Part shown: piece by piece, positions 1-5,882 of the stretch | Layout of the letters: every line of letters begins with the position of its first letter | Numbering within the stretch: position 1 is the stretch's first letter | DNA from: DATGQT01 sp035304085 | GTDB lineage: Bacteria > Bacteroidota > Rhodothermia > Rhodothermales > Rubricoccaceae | DNA length: 9,707 nt | Assembly (NCBI GenBank): GCA_035304085.1 | Contig: DATGQT010000094.1 | Coordinates: 1 to 9,707 of the forward strand | Direction: 5' to 3' | Position numbers and translations under genes: made by a program | The notes under the pieces: generated by a model | What the model saw: only the letters and a program-made list of their open reading frames with translations | What the model was told of the DNA's origin: nothing | The model's database searches: none

Positions 1-33
1 CAGCTACCTTCCCCCGTACGCCCTCCCCTCCTC

Positions 34-945
34 GTGGACACCGCTGCCTCCTCCTTCGTCCTCGCGCTCCTCGGCCTCGACGGGGTCGGCCGGGTGACGG
101 CCCACCGACTCCTCGAACGGTTCCCCACCCTCGACGCCCTCCGCGCGTGCCCGCGCGAGCAGGTGCTCCTCCGCCTGAAGGGGCTCCCCCACGCCGAGCG
201 CACCGTCACCCTCCTCTTCGACGAGGCGGCCTTCGCGCCGCACCTCGACCGCGCGCGGGCGGCGGTGGAGGAGATGGCGGCGCGGCGGATCGCCGTCGTC
301 GTCCCCGGCCACGCCCACTGGCCGGCGGCGCTCGACGCCCTCGCCCCGGCCGACCGCCCCGCCGCGCTCTACGCCTTCGGCGACACCGCCGTGCTCGCGG
401 CGCGGCCCGTGGCGCTGTTCGGGCGCGCGCCGCTGCCGGCGGACGCCTACGAGGCGGCGCAGGGGCTGGCCGAGCGGCTGCTCGCCGAGCGCCTCCCCCT
501 CGCCTGCGGCGCCGCCCCCGGCTTCGACGTGGCGCTCCACAAGCGGTACGCGGCGGCAGGCCTCCCGTGCGTGATGGTGGCCCGCGCCGGCCTCGCCCGA
601 GTAGACCCGCCCGCGCGGCCGGGCGTGGCCGCCGCCGTGAAGGCCGGAGGCGTCCTCGTCTCCCCCTTCCCCCCGACGCACGGGCCGTTCGACCACGACG
701 ACCGCGAGCGGGCGCTGGTGCAGGCGGCCCTCGCCGGCCCTGCCGCCTTCTTCGCGCCGGCGGCGGGGAGCCCCGAGGCGAAGGCGCTGGCGTGGGCGCT
801 GGAGGCCGGCCGCCCCGTCTTCGGCGTCGAGGGCGACCCGGCCGCTGACGCGGGCCTCCTCCACCTCTCGACGCGCGTCCATCGCCTCGCCCGCCCCGTG
901 GACCTCGACTGGGTCGTGGCCGCGGCGCGGGCTGAGAGGGGGTGA
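34..945 (+). CDS. Divergent DprA-like Rossmann-fold protein with N-terminal HhH
   Basis: The 303-residue product resembles the DNA-processing protein DprA, which in known members loads RecA on incoming single-stranded DNA. Residues 10-60 look like a helix-hairpin-helix segment (LLGLDGVGRVTAHRLLERF). Residues 94-268 follow the DprA Rossmann order: HWPAALDAL with PAALYAFGD, then VALFGR where VGSR is expected, ACGAAPGFDVALH in place of SGxAxGID..AH, GVLVSPFPP in place of G..iSE.P, DDRERALVQAALAG in place of RNR..AgLs, and GRPVFGVEGDP in place of gR.vfavPG. The nucleotide/DNA-contact motifs are therefore eroded, and the C-terminal winged helix of full-length DprA (usually about 360 residues) is absent. 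A GTG at 34 is the first start after a pyrimidine-rich leader, but the frame is open to the window edge, so an upstream start cannot be excluded. It ends in a GTGA overlap with a possible start for the next gene, suggesting co-expression. The DprA relationship is fairly clear; retained DprA activity is doubtful. Confidence 0.75.
   Translation: MDTAASSFVLALLGLDGVGRVTAHRLLERFPTLDALRACPREQVLLRLKGLPHAERTVTLLFDEAAFAPHLDRARAAVEEMAARRIAVVVPGHAHWPAALDALAPADRPAALYAFGDTAVLAARPVALFGRAPLPADAYEAAQGLAERLLAERLPLACGAAPGFDVALHKRYAAAGLPCVMVARAGLARVDPPARPGVAAAVKAGGVLVSPFPPTHGPFDHDDRERALVQAALAGPAAFFAPAAGSPEAKALAWALEAGRPVFGVEGDPAADAGLLHLSTRVHRLARPVDLDWVVAAARAERG
942..945 (+). promoter_or_regulatory. GTGA stop/start overlap between the first two genes
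   Basis: The TGA of the DprA-like gene (943-945) overlaps a GTG at 942, preceded by a purine run GAGAGGGG. This is the classic arrangement for translational coupling. The frame opened by this GTG is one base out of phase with the conserved metalloenzyme frame downstream, so coupling works only if one base is lost or skipped before about 1003. Confidence 0.35.
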
Positions 946-969
946 CGGAGCATTGCGGTAAACTCCCCT

Positions 970-1001
970 CCCCCATTCTCCCTTCCCCCCATTCTCCCTT
1001 C
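970..1001 (+). repeat. Two perfect tandem copies of a 16-nt C-rich repeat
   Basis: CCCCCATTCTCCCTTC occurs at 970-985 and again, perfectly, at 986-1001. The junction creates a run of six C (985-990). The repeat occupies the would-be 5' end of the metalloenzyme gene. Its core CCCCCATTCTCCC recurs at 9135-9147 near the start of another gene. Short tandem units with homopolymer tracts are prone to slippage. Confidence 0.85.
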
Positions 1002-1902
1002 CTCCGTCCTCTTCGTCTTCCTCGACGGCGTCGGCCTCGGGCCGCCGGGGCCGGGCAACCCGCTCGCGGCGCACGCCCTGCCCGCGTTCCGGCGCCTCGC
1101 CGGCGGCGCGGACTGGACGGCCGAAGCGCCGGCCCTCGACGCGCCCGCCCACGTCTTCCGCCCCCTCGACGCCACGCTCGGCGTGACCGGGCTGCCGCAG
1201 AGCGGGACGGGCCAGGCCACCCTCTTCTCCGGCGTCAACTGCGCCGCCCTCGCCGGCCGCCACTTCGGCCCCTACCCCCACTCGACCTCGAAGCCGGTGC
1301 TGGAGGCGTGGAGCGTCTTCGCCCGCCTCCGCGCGGGCGGGCACGCGGTGGAGCACCTCGCCTTCGCCAACGCCTACCCCGCGCGCTTCTTCACCCACGC
1401 CGAGGCGCGGCGGCGCTGGACCGTCACCACGTTCTGCTGCCGCGCCGCCGGCGTGCGGCTCCGCACCGGCGCCGACCTCACCGCCGGGCGCGCCGTCGCG
1501 GCCGACCTCACCGCCGTCGGCTGGCCCGAGCCCGGCGTGCCGGCCGTCGACGAAGCCGAGGCCGCCGCCCGCCTCGCCCGCCTCGCGGCGGCCCACCGCC
1601 TCACCCTCTTCGAGTACTTCCTCACCGACAAGGCCGGCCACGCGCAGGACGCCGCCATGGCCGCCGCCGTCCTCGCTACCCTCGACCGCTTCTTCGACGC
1701 CCTCCTCGACCGCCTCGACGCGCGCACCCTCCTCGTCATCGCCAGCGACCACGGTAACCTGGAGGACCTCTCGGTGAGGGTCCACACGCGGCACCCCGTC
1801 CCCCTCGTCGCCCTCGGCCCCGGCGCGGCGGCCTTCGCCGGGGCCGCCACCCTCATGGACGTGACGCCCGCGCTCGTGGGGGTGATGGGTGACGGGCGAT
1901 AG
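991..1902 (+). CDS. Alkaline-phosphatase-superfamily metalloenzyme (iPGM-like), start unresolved
   Basis: The product belongs to the two-metal alkaline phosphatase superfamily, closest in motif layout to cofactor-independent phosphoglycerate mutase; its substrate is unknown. Counting from an ATT at 991, it shows FVFLDGVGLG with metal ligand Asp12, LPQSGTGQATLFSG with the Ser71/Thr73 nucleophile region, TDKAGH with Asp213 and His217, SDHGN with Asp253 and His254, and HTRHPVP with His265. All expected metal ligands are thus present at about 300 residues. The conserved N-terminus starts around 1006, but the frame has no ATG, GTG or TTG between the TGA at 943 and the GTG at 1183. Starting at 1183 would delete the first metal Asp, so that start is probably wrong. 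Alternatives are ATT initiation at 991, frameshifting from the GTG at 942, readthrough of the preceding TGA, or a one-base error in the C6 run. It lies directly downstream of the DprA-like gene. The stop TAG is built by the heptamer repeat at 1881-1915. Confidence 0.75.
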   Translation: MLPSSVLFVFLDGVGLGPPGPGNPLAAHALPAFRRLAGGADWTAEAPALDAPAHVFRPLDATLGVTGLPQSGTGQATLFSGVNCAALAGRHFGPYPHSTSKPVLEAWSVFARLRAGGHAVEHLAFANAYPARFFTHAEARRRWTVTTFCCRAAGVRLRTGADLTAGRAVAADLTAVGWPEPGVPAVDEAEAAARLARLAAAHRLTLFEYFLTDKAGHAQDAAMAAAVLATLDRFFDALLDRLDARTLLVIASDHGNLEDLSVRVHTRHPVPLVALGPGAAAFAGAATLMDVTPALVGVMGDGR

Positions 1903-1955
1903 GCGATGGGGATGCGGTCGGCGCGCCCCATCCCCCTCATCCCCTATCCCCCTTC
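1881..1955. repeat. Heptamer repeats and hairpin between convergent genes; possible bidirectional terminator
   Basis: The plus strand from 1881 reads GGTGATG, GGTGACG, GGCGATA, GGCGATG, GGGATGC: five degenerate heptamers in a row. The minus strand from about 1953 carries the same pattern (GGGGATA, GGGGATG, then AG plus GGGGATG). GATGGGG at 1905-1911 pairs perfectly with CCCCATC at 1926-1932 across a 14-nt loop, with an imperfect outward extension. The stop codons of both flanking genes fall at heptamer boundaries (GATA followed by G). It sits where transcription of two convergent genes should end, but has no T-tract, so termination is an inference. Confidence 0.6.
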
Positions 1956-3377
1956 CACCGGCCGGTGGAGGCCGACGAGGCCGATGAGGTCGCCGGACCC
2001 GTCGTAGACGGCGGCGGCGTGGAGGCGGACGCGGACGTGGGCGCCCGAGCGGGCGACGAGCGTGACCTCGCCCTCCCACCGCTCCCCCGCGCGGATGGCG
2101 TCGAAGACGGCGCCGGCCACGGCGGGGTTGGCGTAGAGCGCGGGCGGGCCGCCGGCGGCGTTCATCGCCTCGAGGGAGTAGCCGAGGAGCGCTTCCATCG
2201 CCCGGTTGACGTAGAGCGCCGTCCCCGCGACGTCGAAGAGCCCGATGGCGTCGGCGACGGCGTCGAGGGCGTGGGCGACGCGCTGCCGGGCGCGCTCGGC
2301 CTCCTCGTGCTCCGTCACGTCGTGGGCCACCACCACGAGGCCGCCGGGGCGGCCGGCGCGGTCGAGGCGGGGGACGAACCGGGTGCGGAAGAGGCGGCCC
2401 TGCACGTCGAGGACCGCCTCGCCCGGTTCCCCTGCCAGCGCCCGCCGCGCGTAGGCCGCCCGCTCCGGGCTGTGCGCGAGGAGGTCGAAGACGGACTCCC
2501 CCTCGAGGTCGCCGGCCGTGAGCCCGAACGCCTCCAGCGCCGCCCCGCCGAGGTAGCGGACGCGCCCCCCGGCGTCGGTGCAGAGCACGACGAGGGGGAG
2601 GCTGTCGAGGACGTGCTGGAGGACGGCGTGGGCCTCGGCCTCTTCCGCGTGCGAGGCGCCGGGGTAGCCCACGGCCACGGCCCCGCCCATCGGCAACGAC
2701 GACGCCACCCAGGCCACGGGGAGCCCGCCGAGGCCGTCGTGCCGGAAGCGGACGGCCCGCTGCCCCTCAGTCCCGTCGAGCAGCGCGCGCACGGCCGCCT
2801 CGGCCTCGCCGGTGAAGACGGTCCCGAGCATGCGGCCCACGGCCTCGCGGGGGTCCACCCCCAGCACGGCCCCGACGCCGGCCGAGACGCGCACGATGAG
2901 CCCCTCGGGGTCGAGCTCGATCAGGGCGAGGTCGGACTGGCGCAGGGCGGTGCCGAGGACGACCTGCTCGTGGCGGAACGCGGCGACGGCCTCGCGGCGC
3001 GCGCGGGCCACGAGGAGCGCCCGCGTGAGCTCGTCGGCGGAGAGGCGGTCGCGGCACACGTAGTCGGCGGCGCCCTCGTCGCGGAGGGCCTCGACGCCGG
3101 CCGCCGCGTCGTCGACGACGGCGACGACGGGGACGAAGGCGGCGGCGCGGGCGAGGCGGAGCGTGAGGCCGGCGGCGAGGTCGAGGCCGGGGTGCGACGG
3201 GGCGAGGCAGACGTCGGCGCGGCCGGCGCGGAGGGCGCCGAGCGCCTCGTCGCGCGTGCGCGCCCGCTCGACCGCCACGTCGAGCGCCTCGACCTCGGCG
3301 AGGGCCTCCGCCAGCGCCCCGTACCGGGCGTCGTCGGGCTCGACGGCGAGGACGCGGAGCGGGGGCGCGGGGGGCAT
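1944..3377 (-). CDS. Degenerate receiver plus three-PAS sensory protein without output domain
   Basis: With ATG at 3377 the product has 477 residues. Residues 7-125 have the length and pattern of a response-regulator receiver: LRVLAVEPDD supplies the early acidic residues, and PVVAVVDD plus AADYVCRD resemble the last strands. The phospho-acceptor position after strand 3 reads VCLAPSHP without Asp, and the usual conserved Lys is Arg109, so it looks like a pseudo-receiver. PAS-like segments follow at about 140-240, 250-355 (ending VVAHDVTEHEEAERAR, a typical PAC end and linker) and 365-474 (DAIGLFDVAGTALYVNRAMEALLGY, ending VGLHRPVEGG). No histidine kinase, GGDEF, EAL, phosphatase or DNA-binding domain follows before the stop. 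An earlier ATG at 3446 would add 23 Pro/Ser-rich residues encoded by a G-rich/C-rich repeat; I consider these non-native. It lies downstream of the S46 peptidase on the same strand, 138 nt away. A partner protein may supply the output. Confidence 0.75.
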   Translation of the reverse strand: MPPAPPLRVLAVEPDDARYGALAEALAEVEALDVAVERARTRDEALGALRAGRADVCLAPSHPGLDLAAGLTLRLARAAAFVPVVAVVDDAAAGVEALRDEGAADYVCRDRLSADELTRALLVARARREAVAAFRHEQVVLGTALRQSDLALIELDPEGLIVRVSAGVGAVLGVDPREAVGRMLGTVFTGEAEAAVRALLDGTEGQRAVRFRHDGLGGLPVAWVASSLPMGGAVAVGYPGASHAEEAEAHAVLQHVLDSLPLVVLCTDAGGRVRYLGGAALEAFGLTAGDLEGESVFDLLAHSPERAAYARRALAGEPGEAVLDVQGRLFRTRFVPRLDRAGRPGGLVVVAHDVTEHEEAERARQRVAHALDAVADAIGLFDVAGTALYVNRAMEALLGYSLEAMNAAGGPPALYANPAVAGAVFDAIRAGERWEGEVTLVARSGAHVRVRLHAAAVYDGSGDLIGLVGLHRPVEGG

Positions 3378-3394
3378 CGGGCGGGGGGAAGGGG
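3361..3394 (+). other. Potential G-quadruplex tract over the start of the PAS gene
   Basis: The plus strand has G-runs of 5, 6, 3, 6 and 4 separated by CGC, CATC, C and AA, which satisfies the usual four-run quadruplex pattern with loops of seven or fewer bases. The CATC loop contains the complement of the ATG at 3377. The tract is on the template strand of the minus-strand PAS gene; the mRNA would be C-rich here. Any effect on expression is inference. Confidence 0.5.
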
Positions 3395-3405
3395 TGAGTG
3401 TAAGG

Positions 3406-3509
3406 GATGGAGGGGGCGGGGGGTATGGAGAGGATGGAGGGGCCATCCGGGGAGGTCCGAGTCCCTCCCACCCCCTCCATCCTCTCCGCCCTCCCCATCC
3501 CCTCCATCC
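3406..3509. repeat. Large G-rich/C-rich palindrome between the peptidase and PAS genes
   Basis: GGAGAGGATGGAGGGG at 3427-3442 is the perfect reverse complement of 3472-3487 (16 bp, 29-nt spacer). The submotif GGATGGAGGGG also occurs at 3406-3416, and its complement again at 3499-3509, so two nested repeat pairs face each other. This fills most of the 138-nt gap after the peptidase stop. It could form a hairpin that ends or attenuates transcription from the peptidase gene into the PAS gene. There is no T-run. The units resemble the heptamer repeats at the convergent junctions. Confidence 0.75.
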
Positions 3510-3515
3510 GTGGCC

Positions 3516-5648
3516 TCACTGGCCGGCGCTGCGCAGCTCCTCGGCCACGCGGTTCATCCCGTAGACGTCCTCCAGCGCCTCCAGCATGATCCGCACGTCC
3601 ACCGACACCGTCCGGTTGTAGGTGTCGATGAAGATGTAGTGGCCGGGGAGGCTCTCGATGTTGCCGTCGAACACGATGCCGACGACGTTGAGGTCGCGGT
3701 CGAGCAGCGGGCTGCCGGAGTTGCCGCCGATGATGTCGTTGGTGGAGACGAGGTTGAACGGCGTCGAGAGGTCGAGGTCGTCCTCGGCCTCGAGCCAGCG
3801 CTCGGGGAGCTGCCAGTCGCAGCGGGCGCCGGCCGAGCCCTCGCCCTCGCTCGCGACGCAGTACGAGTAGTGGTGGTCGTAGAGGCCGTAGAGCGTGGTG
3901 TAGGGGGCGGCGTAGGTGCCGTTGTACTCGAACCCACGGACGACGCCGTCGGAGAGGCGGAGGGTGAAGGTGGCGTCGGGGGGGATGGAGGTGCCGTAGA
4001 GGGCGAAGCGGGCGAGGGCCAGGCGCGTCTGGAGCTCGGCGAGCTCGGCGTTGGAGGCGGCGCTGGCCCGCTGGTACTCCTGGAGCGTCGGCATCACGGC
4101 GGCCACCACCGCCACGGCCGGGTCGGCCATGACGTCGCCGTCGAGGAAGCCCGCGGCGCCCTCGGCCGTGACGAGGGCGGAGCTCTCGACGATCTCGCGC
4201 GCGGCGTCCTCGGGCGAGCGGCCCTGGAGCGCCGCCTGCGCGGCGTAGCTGATGTAGGTCTGGAAGTCGCGGAGGCGCTGGGCGATGAGGGCCTCCTGGA
4301 GGCCGGGCGGCACGTCCTCGATGCCCTCGAACGCCTCGCGGATCTGCGCCCGCTGCTCGTCGTCGGTGGCGTTGGCGTACTGGAAGGCGAGGATGGCCCG
4401 CTGCATGGCCGGGGCCGACAGCACCGAGCCGGGCCCGAACCCGACGAAGGCGCCGCCGATGGTGCCGCGCGGGCGGAACGCCTGCCGGTTGGCGGCGATG
4501 GCCTCGACGACGTCGCCGTACTCGGCCTGGAGCTCGGCGTCCTCCGCGAGCGCCTCGAGGAAGTCGCGCTCGGCGGCCTGCTTGCGCGCCATGATGTAGG
4601 GGTCGCGGAGGCCCTTGAGGCGGCCGACGTAGACCTTCCGGCTGTTGCCGAGGCTGAACCACGTGTCGGTCAGCTCGGGCGCCTCGGGCGCGTCGGGGTT
4701 GGCCTCGAGCCAGGCGCCGTAGATCTCCTCGCGCGTGCGGAGCGCCTCGAGCACCTGCGGCTCGGAGAAGTCCCGCCGGAACTCGAGCTGGGCGATGGTC
4801 TGCATCCGCGTCGTGCTCCCGGGGTTGCCGAGGACGAAGACGAGGTCGCCGGGGTCGGAGCCCTCGGGGTTGAAGGGGAAGTAGTGCTCGACCTGGAGGG
4901 GGTCGCCGTTCTCGTCCACGGCGCGGAAGAGCGAGAAGTCGAGGGCGTAGCGGGGGAAGGTGAAGTTGTCGGGGTCGCCGCCGAAGTAGCCGAGGGCGGT
5001 CTCGGGGGCGAAGACGAGGCGGACGTGGTCGTAGCGGCGGTAGACGTAGGCCTTGTACTGACCGCCGGAGTAGAACGTGACGACCTGGACGCGGTGGCCG
5101 CTCTCCTCGCCGCCGCGCTCTTCGAGCATGCGGGCCTGGATGCCCTGGATGGCGGCCTGGCGGGCCTGCTGGCGCGCCGCGGCGTCGGCGGCCCCCTCGG
5201 CGGCGGCCGTCACCTCGTCCGTCACGTCGACGATCTCGATGAGCTGCTCGACGAAGAGGCCCTCGATGGGCTTCTCCTCGTCCATCGAGCGGGCGTAGAA
5301 GCCCTCCTCGTTGTAGTCCTGGCCGTCCTCGAGGCCGGCCTGCGTGACGCTCTCGCGGGCGCAGTGGTGGTTGGTGAGGATGAGGCCGTCCGGGGAGACG
5401 AACGAGGCCGAGCAGTAGGTGGCGAAGCGGAGGGCGCCGAGGCGGGCGTGCTCGAGCCAGTCGTCGGTGGGCGTGAAGCCGTACGTCTCCTGGAAGTAGT
5501 CGCGGGGGAGGTCGTCGAGGGTGAACATGCGGCCGGCGTCGAAGCGGCCGGCCTGCACGGTGTCGTAGTCGGCGACGTAGCCGGGCTGGGCCTGGGCGGC
5601 GCCGGCGAGGGCCACGGCGAGCGCTGCGAGGAGGAGCAAACGGTTCAT
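3516..5648 (-). CDS. S46 family serine dipeptidyl-peptidase (DPP7-type)
   Basis: The 710-residue product is a full-length S46 exopeptidase, a Bacteroidota-type periplasmic enzyme that removes dipeptides from peptide N-termini. Residues 1-20 are a signal peptide (LAALAVALAGAAQA) with likely cleavage after Ala20. The catalytic triad is visible: His95 in LTNHHC, Asp225 in YFGGDPDNF followed by FPRYALDFSLFR, and Ser644 in GGNSGSP. DLVFVLGNPGSTTR is another family hallmark. The residue 18 positions after the catalytic Ser is Gly662 (FDGN). In the family this site separates Gly-bearing DPP7 (hydrophobic or broad P1) from Arg-bearing DPP11 (acidic P1), so DPP7-like specificity is inferred. The ATG at 5648 is chosen because the signal peptide begins there; the frame's upstream extension only crosses the tRNA and the next gene in antisense. 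The leader is pyrimidine-rich with no clear ribosome binding site. It is divergent from tRNA-Leu and may be co-transcribed with the PAS gene. Confidence 0.95.
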   Translation of the reverse strand: MNRLLLLAALAVALAGAAQAQPGYVADYDTVQAGRFDAGRMFTLDDLPRDYFQETYGFTPTDDWLEHARLGALRFATYCSASFVSPDGLILTNHHCARESVTQAGLEDGQDYNEEGFYARSMDEEKPIEGLFVEQLIEIVDVTDEVTAAAEGAADAAARQQARQAAIQGIQARMLEERGGEESGHRVQVVTFYSGGQYKAYVYRRYDHVRLVFAPETALGYFGGDPDNFTFPRYALDFSLFRAVDENGDPLQVEHYFPFNPEGSDPGDLVFVLGNPGSTTRMQTIAQLEFRRDFSEPQVLEALRTREEIYGAWLEANPDAPEAPELTDTWFSLGNSRKVYVGRLKGLRDPYIMARKQAAERDFLEALAEDAELQAEYGDVVEAIAANRQAFRPRGTIGGAFVGFGPGSVLSAPAMQRAILAFQYANATDDEQRAQIREAFEGIEDVPPGLQEALIAQRLRDFQTYISYAAQAALQGRSPEDAAREIVESSALVTAEGAAGFLDGDVMADPAVAVVAAVMPTLQEYQRASAASNAELAELQTRLALARFALYGTSIPPDATFTLRLSDGVVRGFEYNGTYAAPYTTLYGLYDHHYSYCVASEGEGSAGARCDWQLPERWLEAEDDLDLSTPFNLVSTNDIIGGNSGSPLLDRDLNVVGIVFDGNIESLPGHYIFIDTYNRTVSVDVRIMLEALEDVYGMNRVAEELRSAGQ

Positions 5649-5689
5649 AGGAGCGGTGGGCTGGGGGAAGGGGGGTGAGGGCCGGGCCG

Positions 5690-5697
5690 TATATTCG
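5690..5697 (+). promoter_or_regulatory. Candidate -7 element for tRNA-Leu
   Basis: TATATTCG matches the Bacteroidota -7 consensus TAnnTTTG at all but one fixed position. It ends 7 nt before the mature tRNA 5' end, so transcription would start at or very near the tRNA. It is the most AT-rich stretch of an otherwise G-rich 56-nt gap. No convincing -33 TTTG is seen. Confidence 0.45.
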
Positions 5698-5704
5698 AGC
5701 CTGC

Positions 5705-5788
5705 GCGAGAGTGGCGGAATTGGTAGACGCGCCAGACTTAGGATCTGGTGGCCGAGAGGCCGTGGGGGTTCGAGTCCCCCCTTTCGCA
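5705..5788 (+). tRNA. tRNA-Leu (anticodon TAG)
   Basis: A complete class II tRNA cloverleaf can be drawn. Acceptor GCGAGAG (5705-5711) pairs with CTTTCGC (5781-5787) with one G-T pair. The D arm is GCG...CGC with the AATTGGTAGA loop. The anticodon stem CCAGA/TCTGG encloses CTTAGGA with TAG at 5739-5741. A long variable arm (GGCC GAGA GGCC) is typical of leucine tRNAs, and the T arm is GGGGG TTCGAGT CCCCC. The discriminator is A5788, followed by CCG, so the CCA end is not encoded and must be added enzymatically. It reads CUA and, by wobble, CUG codons. Confidence 0.97.
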
Positions 5789-5792
5789 CCGG

Positions 5793-5829
5793 GCCCGGCA
5801 GGCGGAAAGATAGCCGCCGCCGGGCTTTC
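5793..5829 (+). terminator. Hairpin terminator after tRNA-Leu
   Basis: GCCCGGC (5793-5799), a bulged A, and GGCGG (5801-5805) pair with CCGCC (5814-5818) and GCCGGGC (5819-5825). This makes a 12-bp GC stem around the loop AAAGATAG. TTTCGTGTT follows, a modest T-rich tail. It begins 4 nt after the tRNA and probably ends the tRNA transcript; partial readthrough into the gene at 5883 is possible. Confidence 0.8.
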
Positions 5830-5882
5830 GTGTTCCGATCCGGCCGCGCCGCGCGGCTACCCGGACCCCAGCCCCCCACGCG

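Noticed and set aside
942..1757. Frame starting GTG at 942 as a 271-residue protein
   Set aside because: After about residue 24 the translation is Arg/Pro-rich shadow of the metalloenzyme. Only its first codons are of interest, as a possible coupled start.
4..2079. A 691-codon minus-strand open frame opposite the first two genes
   Set aside because: It has biased composition, no recognisable motif, and is antisense to genes with conserved motifs.
1965..5678. A 1237-codon open frame on the plus strand opposite the PAS and peptidase genes
   Set aside because: It is antisense to two well-supported genes. Its Gly/Val/Glu-rich translation is the usual shadow in very high-GC DNA, with no domain or signal visible.
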